A stretch of DNA of 64,000 bases from Natronococcus sp. A-GB7 (GTDB taxonomy: Archaea > Halobacteriota > Halobacteria > Halobacteriales > Natrialbaceae), in the NCBI RefSeq assembly GCF_029688865.1, contig NZ_JARUKV010000004.1:1-64000 (forward strand), written 5' to 3'. How positions within the stretch are numbered: position 1 is the first letter of the stretch; the number at the start of each line of letters is the position of its first letter. Below are positions 26,032 through 34,669 of this stretch, one piece after another. The notes below the pieces were generated by a model, which ran no database searches, was not told the origin of the DNA, and saw only the letters and a list, made by a program, of their open reading frames with translations. The translations under genes were made by a program, and so were the position numbers.

Positions 26032-26946
26032 ATGACCGATCAGTTGCTGGTTTTGAACAAGGATTCGGACACGATGTCCGTCATCGACGCCGACACCGGC
26101 GAGACCGTCCGCGTCGTCGAGACCGAGTTCAACCCCCACGAGATCGTCGTGGGTCCCGACGACGAGACCGTCTACGTCACCTGCTCGCTTGGAAACACGC
26201 TGCTCGCGTTCGATCCCGACACATGGGGGCGAACCGCCGAGATCGAACACGAGGGGTTCGACTTCCCACACGGGCTCGCAGTGCGAGAGGACGCGGGCGA
26301 GCTGTGGCTGGCCTCGACCTACAGCAGTCGCGTCTACGTCGTCGACTGCGAGACGAACGAGATCGTCGACGAGTTCCCGACCCACCAGGACAAATCCCAC
26401 ATGGTGGCGCTGACGCCCGACGAGGAGCGGGCGTTCGTCGCCAACATCGGCAGTGCGAACGTCACCGCGATCGACTGCGAAGAACGCCGAATAATCGGCG
26501 ATCCGACGGTCGGCGAGGAGCCCGAGGGGATCGCAGTCCACCCCGAGGCCGGCCTCCTCGTCGCGAACCAGGAGGATGGCATGCTGTCGGTGCTCGATCC
26601 CGACACGCTCGAGCAGACGAACCGGGCGCTGCTTGGCGAGACGCCGATCCGCGTCGTCCTCTCGCCCGACGGCCGCCACGTTCTCGTCCCCAATCGTGAG
26701 TCCAACGACGTCTCCCTGCTCGACACCGAACACGTCCGCGACGGCGAGCAACGGCCCTGGGAGATCGCCCGCATCCCGGTCGGGATCTGGCCCGGCGGCA
26801 CCGTCTTCGCGCCCGACGGCGACCGGGCGTTCGTCGCCAACAACAAGACCAACGACGTTTCCGTGATCGACTGTGCGAGCTGGACGGAGATCGAACGCTA
26901 CGACACGGAGCTCCATCCCGACGGGATCGCGTACCTCCCCGAGTAG
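26032..26946 (+). CDS. YncE/YVTN-type beta-propeller protein
   Basis: A 304-aa protein made of seven or so ~42-residue repeats of the YncE/YVTN beta-propeller type (for example DTMSVIDADTGETVRVV, NVTAIDCEERRIIGD, MLSVLDPDTLEQTNR, DVSVIDCASWTEIER). There is no signal peptide, so it appears cytoplasmic, unlike many secreted YVTN proteins. It is divergent from the benzoylformate-decarboxylase-like gene, which suggests a shared promoter region and a common pathway. Its ligand is unknown. Confidence 0.85.
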   Translation: MTDQLLVLNKDSDTMSVIDADTGETVRVVETEFNPHEIVVGPDDETVYVTCSLGNTLLAFDPDTWGRTAEIEHEGFDFPHGLAVREDAGELWLASTYSSRVYVVDCETNEIVDEFPTHQDKSHMVALTPDEERAFVANIGSANVTAIDCEERRIIGDPTVGEEPEGIAVHPEAGLLVANQEDGMLSVLDPDTLEQTNRALLGETPIRVVLSPDGRHVLVPNRESNDVSLLDTEHVRDGEQRPWEIARIPVGIWPGGTVFAPDGDRAFVANNKTNDVSVIDCASWTEIERYDTELHPDGIAYLPE

Positions 26947-27020
26947 TCGCTCACGCTCGAGAGCCACGCAAACTCCCCGCTACCCGCGGTATTTTACGTC
27001 GGACCGTCGTCACCCGAACT

Positions 27021-27881
27021 ATGTCCCTCGCGAGACACGGGGCCGGCGTCGGGGCGACGGCTCGAGCGTTCTGGTCGCAGGTCCATCCCGTGTTCATGCT
27101 CCCGCCGCTCGCCGCTTCGCTGTTCGGCGCGGTGCTAGCCGAAGCGTTCGCGCCGGGAGTCGCGGCGCTGCACGTCGTCGCGATGTTCGCGGCGGTGTAC
27201 ACGGCCCACGTCAAGGACGGCTACGTCGACTTCTACGTCCGCGAGGAGGACGACGACCACCCGCTGACCGAACGCGGCTGCCGGCTCGGGCTGACCGTCT
27301 CGACGGCGACGTTCGCCCTCTGTACGGTCGCCCTGTTCGTACTGGTCGGCTGGGTCGCCGCCGCCCTCACGATCCCGACGTGGGTGATCGCCTACTACCA
27401 CGCCCCACAGCTCGATATGAATCCTGTGACGGCGACGACCGGCTACCCCCTCGGGATCGCGCTCTCGCTTCTCGGCGGGTTCTACGTCCAGGCGGAGACG
27501 TTCGCGCTGGTTCCGATCGGCTTCGCCGCGGTGTTCCTCGTGTTGCTCTCGGGAATCAAGGTCATCGACGACGCCAAGGACTACGACTACGACCGCTCGA
27601 TCCGCAAACGGACCGTCGCGGTCGCGGTTGGCCCAGACCGCGCGTACGCCGTCGCCTACGGGCTCATGCTCACCGCGCTGTTCGTCGTCGTCGCCTTCGC
27701 CGCCGGACGGGTGTTTCCGCCCTCCGCGGTGCTGGCCGCGCTCGCGTTCGCCGCCGTTGCCGTCGTCGCCCGCCGCGCGCCGCCGAAGCTGGCGACCATG
27801 CTGTTGATACGGGGCTCGTACGTCTTCCTCGCCGTGCTCGTCGCCGCGGTCTGGTTCGAACCGCTGGCCCGGTTCTGGTGA
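27021..27881 (+). CDS. UbiA-superfamily prenyltransferase-like membrane protein
   Basis: A 286-aa polytopic protein with about eight TM segments. Two Asp-rich loops fit the UbiA superfamily: HVKDGYVDFYVREEDDDHP (first motif, modified from NxxxD) and IDDAKDYDYDRSIRKRTVAV (second motif). Such enzymes attach isoprenyl chains to aromatic or glycerol-phosphate acceptors in the membrane. The first motif departs from the canonical NDxxD, so the substrate is uncertain. It precedes the LysE-type transporter on the same strand (99 bp). Confidence 0.78.
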   Translation: MSLARHGAGVGATARAFWSQVHPVFMLPPLAASLFGAVLAEAFAPGVAALHVVAMFAAVYTAHVKDGYVDFYVREEDDDHPLTERGCRLGLTVSTATFALCTVALFVLVGWVAAALTIPTWVIAYYHAPQLDMNPVTATTGYPLGIALSLLGGFYVQAETFALVPIGFAAVFLVLLSGIKVIDDAKDYDYDRSIRKRTVAVAVGPDRAYAVAYGLMLTALFVVVAFAAGRVFPPSAVLAALAFAAVAVVARRAPPKLATMLLIRGSYVFLAVLVAAVWFEPLARFW

Positions 27882-27980
27882 GGAGCGGAACCCCGCCCCT
27901 TTTGTCGTCGACCGCGAACTGATCCGACAGTGACCGCGATACGACTTCCCGACTCGAGGGCACGCGAGGTGTGAAACGCC

Positions 27981-28625
27981 GTGCTCGAGGCGCTCCGAAC
28001 CGTTCTGCTCGATCCGGCGCTGCTGGCGGTGTACCTCCTCGCCGCGGGAGCGATGATCCTCTCGCCCGGCCCCGACACCGTCTACGTGCTGACCCGCAGC
28101 GTCGGCGACGGCCGCGAGAGCGGGCTGGCCTCCGCGGCGGGGATCAGCGTCGGCGTCCTCGTCCACACGCTCGCGGCGGCCGTGGGGCTCGCAGCGATCT
28201 TCCGGGCCTCCGAGGTCGCCTTCGCCGCCGTCACCTACGTCGGCGCGGCGTACCTGGTCTACCTCGGCGTTCGGACGATCCGCGAGACGGAGCTCCTGGC
28301 GGAGGGTGACGGAACCGCCGTCGAGGAAAACCCCTTCAGGGAGGCCGTCATCGTCAACGTCGCCAACCCGCAGGTCGCGCTGTTCTTCCTCGCCTTCCTT
28401 CCGCAGTTCGTCGACGGCTCGAGCCACGTCCCGACGCAGCTGTCCGTCCTCGGGGGAATCTACGCGCTGTTGACGATGGCCTACCTGGGAGCGGTCGCGC
28501 TCGCCTCGAGCGGCGTCCGGACGCTGCTGACCGCCCGACCGCGCCTCGCGACCGGCGTGCAGTGGCTCTCGGGGCTCGTGTTGATCGGACTCGGGCTGCG
28601 ACTGTTCGTCGGGGGCGTCGGGTAG
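27981..28625 (+). CDS. LysE/RhtB family amino-acid exporter
   Basis: A 214-aa inner-membrane transporter with six TM segments. The family signature near the N-terminus is ILSPGPDTVYVLTRSVGDGRESG (split here by the first loop), followed by GISVGVLVHTLAAAVGL and NVANPQVALFFLAFLPQFVD. It exports amino acids or related metabolites. Translation starts at GTG 27981. It is convergent with the DUF2182 gene. Confidence 0.88.
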   Translation: MLEALRTVLLDPALLAVYLLAAGAMILSPGPDTVYVLTRSVGDGRESGLASAAGISVGVLVHTLAAAVGLAAIFRASEVAFAAVTYVGAAYLVYLGVRTIRETELLAEGDGTAVEENPFREAVIVNVANPQVALFFLAFLPQFVDGSSHVPTQLSVLGGIYALLTMAYLGAVALASSGVRTLLTARPRLATGVQWLSGLVLIGLGLRLFVGGVG

Positions 28626-28661
28626 CCGGGCGATCAGTTGGTCGTCGCTCGTGGCCACCGG

Positions 28662-29459
28662 CTACACCATCGCGACCGCGAGCACTGCGACGCCGCCGAC
28701 CGCCGCGACCGCGCCGACCGCCCTCGCCAGCTGGGGACCCCACGAAACGGTTCGCTCGAGCGAGAGCACGACCGCGATACCGGCCATCCAGAGGACGTTC
28801 ATCGAGCCAGCGACGACCATGAGGGCGAACAGCGCCCAGCAGCAGCCGACGCAGAAGCGGCTGAACTCCCAGCCCATCCTCGCGGCGCCGACGACGCCGG
28901 GACGGTGGTAGGTTAGCAGGAATCCGAACGGCGATCGGCAGCGATCCAGACAGCGGTACTTGTACGGCGAGAGCTGGTAGCCGCCGAGGACGACGAGTAC
29001 ACCCCCGAACAGGAAGACGCCGTGATCCGTGGCAAGCGGTGCGATCGGAACGGCCGCGTTGACCGCCAGCGGAACCAGCCCGGTGAGCGTCCAGACGAGC
29101 GTGTACGCCCCGAGGAGGGCGCCCAGCCGGGCGAGCCGTGCGGTCCTCGAGGCCTCCCGGAGCGTTCCGTCGTACAGGCGAAACAGCGGCACCGAGGAGG
29201 GGTACATCATGGCGATCATCATCGTCCCCCACATGATCAGGTAGAGCACGACTCCGACGGCGCCGCCCTCGAGTGCCATCGCCTCCGGAACGCCGGGGTC
29301 CGACATCCGCATCTCCGTCCCCATCTCTCTGCCCGGCATCGGCAGCCACTGACGGAGGATCGCGATCCAGGCGAGGAGCGCGACGCCGTAGACGACGACC
29401 GCGACGACAGGTATCCGTCGGACAGCGGGTCGCTGCGGAACGGAGTCTCGAGTGGTCAT
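28662..29459 (-). CDS. DUF2182 integral membrane protein (putative metal-binding)
   Basis: A 265-aa polytopic protein of DUF2182. Diagnostic elements are MMIAMMYPSSVPLFRLY (Met-rich), YKYRCLDRCRSP (CxxxC) and FCVGCCWALFALMV, which together suggest binding of a soft metal within the membrane. It lies 24 bp downstream of the DUF1326 gene on the same strand; the two families are commonly found together. The start is at 29459. Confidence 0.85.
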   Translation of the reverse strand: MTTRDSVPQRPAVRRIPVVAVVVYGVALLAWIAILRQWLPMPGREMGTEMRMSDPGVPEAMALEGGAVGVVLYLIMWGTMMIAMMYPSSVPLFRLYDGTLREASRTARLARLGALLGAYTLVWTLTGLVPLAVNAAVPIAPLATDHGVFLFGGVLVVLGGYQLSPYKYRCLDRCRSPFGFLLTYHRPGVVGAARMGWEFSRFCVGCCWALFALMVVAGSMNVLWMAGIAVVLSLERTVSWGPQLARAVGAVAAVGGVAVLAVAMV

Positions 29460-29483
29460 GCTCGTGGAGTGCTGCGGGTTTGA

Positions 29484-30107
29484 TCAGCCGTTGGCCATCT
29501 CGAACGGCCCGAAGTAGGAGTTGTTGCCGCCGACGTCCCACGAGAAGTCGTCGTCGTAGTCGACGGTCGCGTCGGTCGTCTTCCCGGTGCTCGCCCGCTC
29601 CTCTGGCGGGACGAACGGGTGGGGGAACACCGATCCCTGCTGGTCGCCGAAGCCGACGCTCTCGTCGGTCTCGATCGTGACGATATCGCCGGCGCTGAAC
29701 GAGCGGTGGCCGTCGGCCGTCGAGTACGAGAACGGGACCGTAACGCTGTCTTCGACCGTCTCGATCAGCGGGGCGGCGGCCTCGAACAGCCCGCCTGCTT
29801 GCCCGGAGAAGATCGTCTCGAGTGCCTCGGCCTGCTCGTCGTCGGCGGCCTCGTCGAGTACGAGGACGACGTGCCAGCCGCCCTCGAGGAGGAGGCCGTC
29901 CTCCCAGACGAGCATCCCCGCGCCCAGCCCGTCGAGCGAGACGTCGCCGTACGTTCCCTCCTCGATGGTCCAGAACCCGGCGAACGTGCACCTGCCGTCG
30001 TCGGGGAGCTCGTACCACAGACACTGACATGGAACCGAGCAGTTGCACGCCTCGATGAACTCGCCGGCGAGGCGCCACTCCGGCGGGTCCTGATTGCTAG
30101 CTGTCAT
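29484..30107 (-). CDS. DUF1326 protein with N-terminal cysteine cluster
   Basis: A 207-aa soluble acidic protein of DUF1326. The N-terminal cluster EACNCSVPCQCLW (five cysteines/ligands within 10 residues), followed by GRCTFAGFWTIEEG, is typical and suggests a metal (Cu or Zn) site. The rest is beta-rich. It is directly upstream of the DUF2182 membrane protein (24 bp), so they probably form a soluble/membrane metal-handling pair. No signal peptide is seen. Confidence 0.85.
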   Translation of the reverse strand: MTASNQDPPEWRLAGEFIEACNCSVPCQCLWYELPDDGRCTFAGFWTIEEGTYGDVSLDGLGAGMLVWEDGLLLEGGWHVVLVLDEAADDEQAEALETIFSGQAGGLFEAAAPLIETVEDSVTVPFSYSTADGHRSFSAGDIVTIETDESVGFGDQQGSVFPHPFVPPEERASTGKTTDATVDYDDDFSWDVGGNNSYFGPFEMANG

Positions 30108-30273
30108 GGGACACGATAGATACGGGCGGACCCCTCAGAAAGCTATCCGGTGACGAACTGCCAGCCGCTGACGAGCGTGCAGACGGTGAAAGCGTCCCGA
30201 CCGTTCTCGAGGTGCTCGCGTCGAATCCGTCACCGAGACGGCCAGCGATCGGGAACCGGCCGCTGTCGGGCGA

Positions 30274-30840
30274 TCAATCCGCCGCCTCGAGCTCCCGAAC
30301 TACCGTCGCGGGGTTGCCCTGCACGACGACCCCGTCGGGGACGTCTTCGGTGACGACGGCGCCGGAGCCGATGACGGCCTCGTCGCCGATCGTCACACCG
30401 GGGTTGATCACTGCCCGCCCGCCGATCCAGACGTCGTCGCCGATCGCCACCGGCTCGCCGTACTCGAGCCCCTCGGCGCGCTCGTCGGCCTCGAGGGGGT
30501 GTGTCGCGGTGTAGACGTGGACGCCCGGCCCGATCAGGCAGCTCCGGCCGACCTCGATCCGACAGACGTCCAGAAACACGCAGTCGAAGTTGGCGAAGAA
30601 GTCCTCGCCGACGTGGATGTTCGAACCGTAATCGCAGCGAAACGACGGCTCGATCGTACACGCCTCGCCGCGGGAGCCGAGCAGCTCCTCGAGCAGCTCC
30701 CGTCGCCGATCGTCCTCGTCGGGCGCCGTCCGGTTGTACTCCCGCGTCAGTTCGCGGGCTCGGTCGCGCTCGGCCTCGAGTTCGAGGTCGGTCGGATCGT
30801 ACAGCTCCCCCGCGAGCATCTTTGCCTTCTCGCTGGTCAT
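30274..30840 (-). CDS. maa: Sugar O-acetyltransferase (maltose/galactoside acetyltransferase type)
   Basis: A 188-aa left-handed beta-helix acetyltransferase. The N-terminal Mac domain (EKAKMLAGELYDPTDLEL...RELTREYN) is followed by hexapeptide repeats (VGEDFFANFDCVFLD, CLIGPGVHVYTATHPL, IGDDVWIGGRAVINPGVTIGD). The catalytic His is in TATHP. It transfers acetyl from acetyl-CoA to sugars. The start at 30840 is chosen, as an in-frame ATG four codons earlier has no family match. Confidence 0.92.
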   Translation of the reverse strand: MTSEKAKMLAGELYDPTDLELEAERDRARELTREYNRTAPDEDDRRRELLEELLGSRGEACTIEPSFRCDYGSNIHVGEDFFANFDCVFLDVCRIEVGRSCLIGPGVHVYTATHPLEADERAEGLEYGEPVAIGDDVWIGGRAVINPGVTIGDEAVIGSGAVVTEDVPDGVVVQGNPATVVRELEAAD

Positions 30841-30961
30841 CGTGTGGGGCACTCGAGCGAGCGACGAAAGCGTTTTTCGACGGCGACCGGCGAGCCCGGC
30901 TCGTGTTTGACGACCTCTCTACTACCGAGGTTACTAATACGTGTCAGGAAGAACGAACACT

Positions 30962-31231
30962 ATGGACCGACCGACGCTGTACCACCTGTCGAACGGCGTC
31001 ATCGGCAGTGTCGTCGCAGCGATGGGAGTCTCGATGATCGTCACCGACGGCTCGAGCCTCGGAGCGGGACTGATGGCGGTCGGCGGTGGCGGGCTGTTTC
31101 TCTTCGCCGCGTCACAGCTCCTGTTCTCGGACGACCCTGCCGACTCGGTCCCGAACGACGGCGGGATCGGGTTGACCGTGCTCGGCGCGGTGCTCGTCTG
31201 TCTCGGGGCGCTGTTGCAGCTGGCAACGTAG
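30962..31231 (+). CDS. Small three-TM membrane protein
   Basis: An 89-aa protein with three hydrophobic segments (NGVIGSVVAAMGVSMIV, GLMAVGGGGLFLFAASQLL, IGLTVLGAVLVCLGALLQLA) separated by short acidic loops. The start is at MDRPTLYHL; the in-frame ATG seven codons upstream is less likely. It is divergent from the sugar acetyltransferase. I do not recognise the family. Confidence 0.65.
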   Translation: MDRPTLYHLSNGVIGSVVAAMGVSMIVTDGSSLGAGLMAVGGGGLFLFAASQLLFSDDPADSVPNDGGIGLTVLGAVLVCLGALLQLAT

Positions 31232-31367
31232 CTTCCGAACGCGAGACCGTCGCTTTCGGATCGCCGTCCGACACGGGGCCACCGACCGTTCGGAGCACGA
31301 CGGAGGGGCCTGTCAGAGCGAGACACGCCGACCGAACGTTGACAACCGAGCCGCGGAGTGTTCCCGT

Positions 31368-31835
31368 ATGAAGCTCGTCGAAGCCACCGCGGACGACCTC
31401 GAGGCGCTCGTCGACCGCTGGTACGCCCTCGCAACGGAGATGGAGGCGTACTCAGAGCTGAACGAACTCGCCTACGCCAACGTTCGCGAGGTCCCCGACG
31501 ATGGCTTCCGTGCACACCTCGATAGCGAAGACGTCACGGACTACCTGGTCGTTCACGACGGCGAGCGTATCGGTCTCGTCACGCTCCGCGAGGGTCGTCA
31601 CCCCTCCCGGCGGTACTCGACGTACCTCCGCATCGTGAACCTCGCCATCGACGAGGACCGCCGGGGCCAGGGCCACGGCGCGGCGGTCCTCGAACGCGTG
31701 AGAGAGATGGCTCTCGAGCGAGGGTGTGACCATCTCAAAGTCTCTTGTGAGTGGGAAAATGAGGACGCGCGCCGGTTCTATCGCGATATGGACTTCCAGC
31801 CGAAGCAGGTCGACTACGTACAGCCGCTAGAGTGA
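31368..31835 (+). CDS. GNAT family N-acetyltransferase
   Basis: A 155-aa GNAT-fold acetyltransferase. The acetyl-CoA pyrophosphate loop is DRRGQGHGAAVLERV (R/QxxGxG/A), preceded by the strand RIVNLAIDE and followed by LKVSCEWENEDARRFYRDMDFQP. The acceptor (small molecule or protein N-terminus) is unknown. It stands alone, convergent with the YchF-like gene. Confidence 0.88.
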   Translation: MKLVEATADDLEALVDRWYALATEMEAYSELNELAYANVREVPDDGFRAHLDSEDVTDYLVVHDGERIGLVTLREGRHPSRRYSTYLRIVNLAIDEDRRGQGHGAAVLERVREMALERGCDHLKVSCEWENEDARRFYRDMDFQPKQVDYVQPLE

Positions 31836-31960
31836 GCGCGGATATCGAAGAGTACAGCCGAGTACACACCCCGGGGCGCGGAATACTGCAGTCCGGACGT
31901 GACTCGCTTTGTTCGTTGTAGGTTGGGCGGGCACAGTGCCACGGCTACCGTTCGAGTTCG

Positions 31961-33139
31961 TCAGTTCGTACTCACGATCTTGATCACGTCCCCCTCCTCG
32001 AGCTCGTACCCCTCGCCGATCTCTCGACTCGACTTGGCGTCGACGGCGTGGAGGTAGCCGTCGCCGATGTCGGAGTGGACGGTGTAGGCCAGATCGACGG
32101 GCGTCGACCCCTGGGGGAGCAGGTGGGCGTCGGGCAGGACGTTGCCGCTACCGTCGGACCACTTCGAGGCGTCCTCGACGGGGTAGGCGGTGAGGTGCTC
32201 GAGCAGGTCGTACACCGCGTAGTCCAGTGCCCCCTGGACGCCGGTGCCGCCGTACTCGGTCATCGTATCTGCGAGTCCCTCGAGGGCCTCGCGCTGGGCG
32301 TCGCTGACGTCGGCGCCGACCTCGAGGGTGTCGTCGCCGGGATCGTAGTCGACGAGGCCGTTGTCGGCGGCTCGACGCAGGGCGAGTTCGCCCTCCGCGG
32401 TGGTGGGGATCACGGGTTTATCGAGCTCGAGCAGTTTCCGGACGTTCTCCTCGGGAGCGACGTCGATCTTGTTCGCGGCGACGACGATCGGCTTGGTGCG
32501 CTGGCGGATCTCGCGGGCCAGGGCCTCGCGGTGATCGTCGGTCCACTCGCGGGGGTCCTCGGGGTAGTCGATCTCCCGCAGCGTGCGGGCGACGTCGGTC
32601 GGCGAGGCGCCGAAGCCGGTGAGCATCTCCGCGAGCGCGTCGTCGACGTCGAACCCTGGCGAGCGCGACTGGCGTTCGATCGACTCCCAGTTGCGGTCGA
32701 CGATGTCGGCCAGCCAGAGGTCCATCTCCTCCTCGACGAAGTCGATGTCTTCGAGGGGGTCGTGCTCACCGATGTCGACGGGTTCGCCCTTCTCGTTGGT
32801 GCCGCCGGAGGCGTCGATCACGTTGACGATCACATCGGCGTTCGTGAGTTCGTCGAGGAACTGGTTTCCGAGGCCTTTCCCCTCGTGGGCGCCGGGGACG
32901 AGCCCGGCAACGTCGATCAGCTCGATCGGGACGTAGCGCTTGCCGTCCTCGCAGTTGTCGGCGTTACAGCGCTCGTCGCGCTCGAGGCAGGGACACTCGG
33001 TGCGGGCGTAGCTCACCCCCCGATTGGCGTCGATCGTCGTGAACGGGTAGTTGGCGACGTCGACCTCCGCCATCGTCGCCGCGGTGTAGAACGTGGACTT
33101 GCCGGCGTTCGGTTTCCCGGCAAGCGCGATCGAGAGCAT
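31961..33139 (-). CDS. ychF: YchF/OLA1-like redox-regulated ATPase (TRAFAC GTPase, TGS domain)
   Basis: A 392-aa translation-associated GTPase-superfamily protein. Motifs are GKPNAGKST (G1), TTID (G2 region), DVAGLVPGAHEGKGLGNQFL (G3 with following switch), and NKID (G4). The C-terminal ~70 residues form a TGS domain (DLAYTVHSDIGDGYLHAVDAKS). A Cys-rich insertion ECPCLERDERCNADNCEDG after G2 is typical of archaeal members and may bind zinc. The start is at MLSIALAG, five codons inside the longest frame. Confidence 0.9.
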   Translation of the reverse strand: MLSIALAGKPNAGKSTFYTAATMAEVDVANYPFTTIDANRGVSYARTECPCLERDERCNADNCEDGKRYVPIELIDVAGLVPGAHEGKGLGNQFLDELTNADVIVNVIDASGGTNEKGEPVDIGEHDPLEDIDFVEEEMDLWLADIVDRNWESIERQSRSPGFDVDDALAEMLTGFGASPTDVARTLREIDYPEDPREWTDDHREALAREIRQRTKPIVVAANKIDVAPEENVRKLLELDKPVIPTTAEGELALRRAADNGLVDYDPGDDTLEVGADVSDAQREALEGLADTMTEYGGTGVQGALDYAVYDLLEHLTAYPVEDASKWSDGSGNVLPDAHLLPQGSTPVDLAYTVHSDIGDGYLHAVDAKSSREIGEGYELEEGDVIKIVSTN

Positions 33140-33181
33140 GACTCCCCGTAGCACCGTCCGTTCAAACTGTCTTTCGATTCC

Positions 33182-33310
33182 AGCCCTCCGGCGGCTCTCG
33201 AGGAAGCCCTCACCGGCGACACGCTCGAGGACGTGAGAACGCAGCTCCCGACCGACGAGGGGTACGACGACCTCTTCGAGGTCGCCGAGAGCGACAGCAG
33301 TCCGGCCTGA
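33182..33310 (+). pseudogene. C-terminal remnant of a DUF2267-type gene
   Basis: A 43-codon open stretch without a start codon that reads ALEEALTGDTLEDVRTQLPT followed by DEGYDDLFEVAES before a TGA. The LP...DLFE ending parallels the C-terminus of the intact DUF2267 protein at 6606-6995 (LPEDFDPLFELI). Upstream the frame runs into the YchF-like gene start region without any initiation codon. It is best read as a truncated relic. The similarity is judged by eye. Confidence 0.5.
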
Positions 33311-33334
33311 TCGGTATCGACCGACCCGTCGTTC

Positions 33335-34066
33335 TCAGAGCTCGACGGCCATCATCACCTCGTCGACGTAGTGGCCGTTGAGCTTGTAGTGGTTCTCACG
33401 AATCGCCTCGGTCTCCCAGTCGTGGGTCTCGAGAAACGCGATCGCGTCCTCGTTGGTCGAGGGAACGCTCTGGTAGACCTTCTCGTAGCCGTTCGTTCCC
33501 GCCCACTCGAGACCGCGAGCAAGCAGGTGCGAGCCGATCCCGTGACCTCGGTAGCCGTCGAGGACGCCGACGGTCAGTTCGGCGGTGTGGCTCAGTTTCT
33601 CGAGCTCCGGCGCGTGGAGGTGGACCCAGCCGACCACGTCGTCGTCGACGGTCGCGACGAAGAACATTCGTGACTCCAGTTCGTTGTGCCTGAGCAGCGC
33701 CTCCTCGTGGTCGACCTCGTCAGCGACGCTTTCGGCCTCGATGTACGTTCGCTCCTCGGCGACCTGTCGGATCGCGCCGACGATCCCGGCCAGGTCCTCC
33801 TGTCTGGCCGGGCGAATGTGGAACTCGAGGTCCTCGGAGCGGTACTCCTCCTCGGCGCCGGCGTCGATCGTCACTCGGAGGGTCCCGTCTTTCTCCTCGA
33901 GGCGGCCGTCGCGCTTTAAGATCGCGACGTGGTGACGGAAGCCGCCCGGCTCGATCCCGAGCTCTTCCTGGGCCTCGAGCGGATCGACGGCCCCGTGGCG
34001 CTCGACGTACTCGTAGATCCGTTTCCGGTCGTCGTGCCCGAACTCGAGGGGTTCACTGAGTACCAT
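33335..34066 (-). CDS. GNAT acetyltransferase with N-terminal winged-helix domain
   Basis: A 243-aa two-domain protein. Residues ~10-65 form a winged-helix-like domain (RKRIYEYVERHGAVDPLEAQEELGIEPGGF). Residues ~85-243 form a GNAT domain with the acetyl-CoA loop GYRGHGIGSHLLARGL. The fusion suggests either a regulator that modifies proteins or an acetyltransferase that recognises DNA. The start ATG at 34066 lies in a 10-bp palindrome TACCATGGTA (34061-34070). The long frame to 34612 reads over the opposite gene. Confidence 0.85.
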   Translation of the reverse strand: MVLSEPLEFGHDDRKRIYEYVERHGAVDPLEAQEELGIEPGGFRHHVAILKRDGRLEEKDGTLRVTIDAGAEEEYRSEDLEFHIRPARQEDLAGIVGAIRQVAEERTYIEAESVADEVDHEEALLRHNELESRMFFVATVDDDVVGWVHLHAPELEKLSHTAELTVGVLDGYRGHGIGSHLLARGLEWAGTNGYEKVYQSVPSTNEDAIAFLETHDWETEAIRENHYKLNGHYVDEVMMAVEL

Positions 34067-34219
34067 GGTATGGTTCACCACCCCAAAACACTTAACAGTT
34101 GGCAGGCCTGCTACGCAGTACGTCGACAGATGGATTTGAAGAACGACTCTGGACAAGAAACGAGCGACACAGCCGTCGATCCGACCGCTCGAGGGAGAGG
34201 CCGTCCGCGATAGGTGACG

Positions 34220-34669
34220 ATGGTCGGAACGGAACTTCTCGTCGGCTGTAGCGTACTCGCGGTGACGGTCGTGGTCGGGCTGATCGCCCACGAGTGGTCC
34301 CACGCGTTCGTCCTCCGGTTCGGTGCGATCGACTACACGATTTCGTATCTCCCGAACCGTGAGCGGGGCATCGTCGGCCTCCTTCGAAGTCGCCCCTGGG
34401 CTGTCGTCCAGCCGCGACCGACCGGAACGGATTCGCCCTGGGTTCTTCGGGCGGCAGCGCTTGCACCCCTGGCTCTCGCGCTGCCGGCGCTCGGCCTCAC
34501 CGCGACGGGGTATGCGACCGAGGGACCGACCGTCGTCACGGCGGCGACGGTCGGCTGGCTGGCCTGTACGATCCCCAGTCCGCAGGACTTCTCGGTCGCC
34601 TTTCACGCCCACCGGGCGCTTCGGGACTCCCTCGAGGAGTACGATCCGCGGAGCTCTCGGACGAAGTAA
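34220..34669 (+). CDS. Membrane protein with HExxH metalloprotease-like motif
   Basis: A 149-aa protein with three to four TM segments. TM1 ends in GLIAHEWSHAFVLR, an HExxH zinc-binding motif placed inside a membrane helix as in intramembrane metalloproteases. After TM3 comes SPQDFSVAFHAHRAL, whose Asp and His could complete a metal site in place of the usual LDG. It may be a minimal site-2-protease-like enzyme or a degenerate relative. GTG at 34214 is an alternative start. Confidence 0.65.
   Translation: MVGTELLVGCSVLAVTVVVGLIAHEWSHAFVLRFGAIDYTISYLPNRERGIVGLLRSRPWAVVQPRPTGTDSPWVLRAAALAPLALALPALGLTATGYATEGPTVVTAATVGWLACTIPSPQDFSVAFHAHRALRDSLEEYDPRSSRTK

Noticed and set aside
30108..30273. 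A 28-codon frame ending SGWQFVTG on the minus strand before the DUF1326 gene
   Set aside because: Too short, closed upstream by a stop and without a start; no family can be named.
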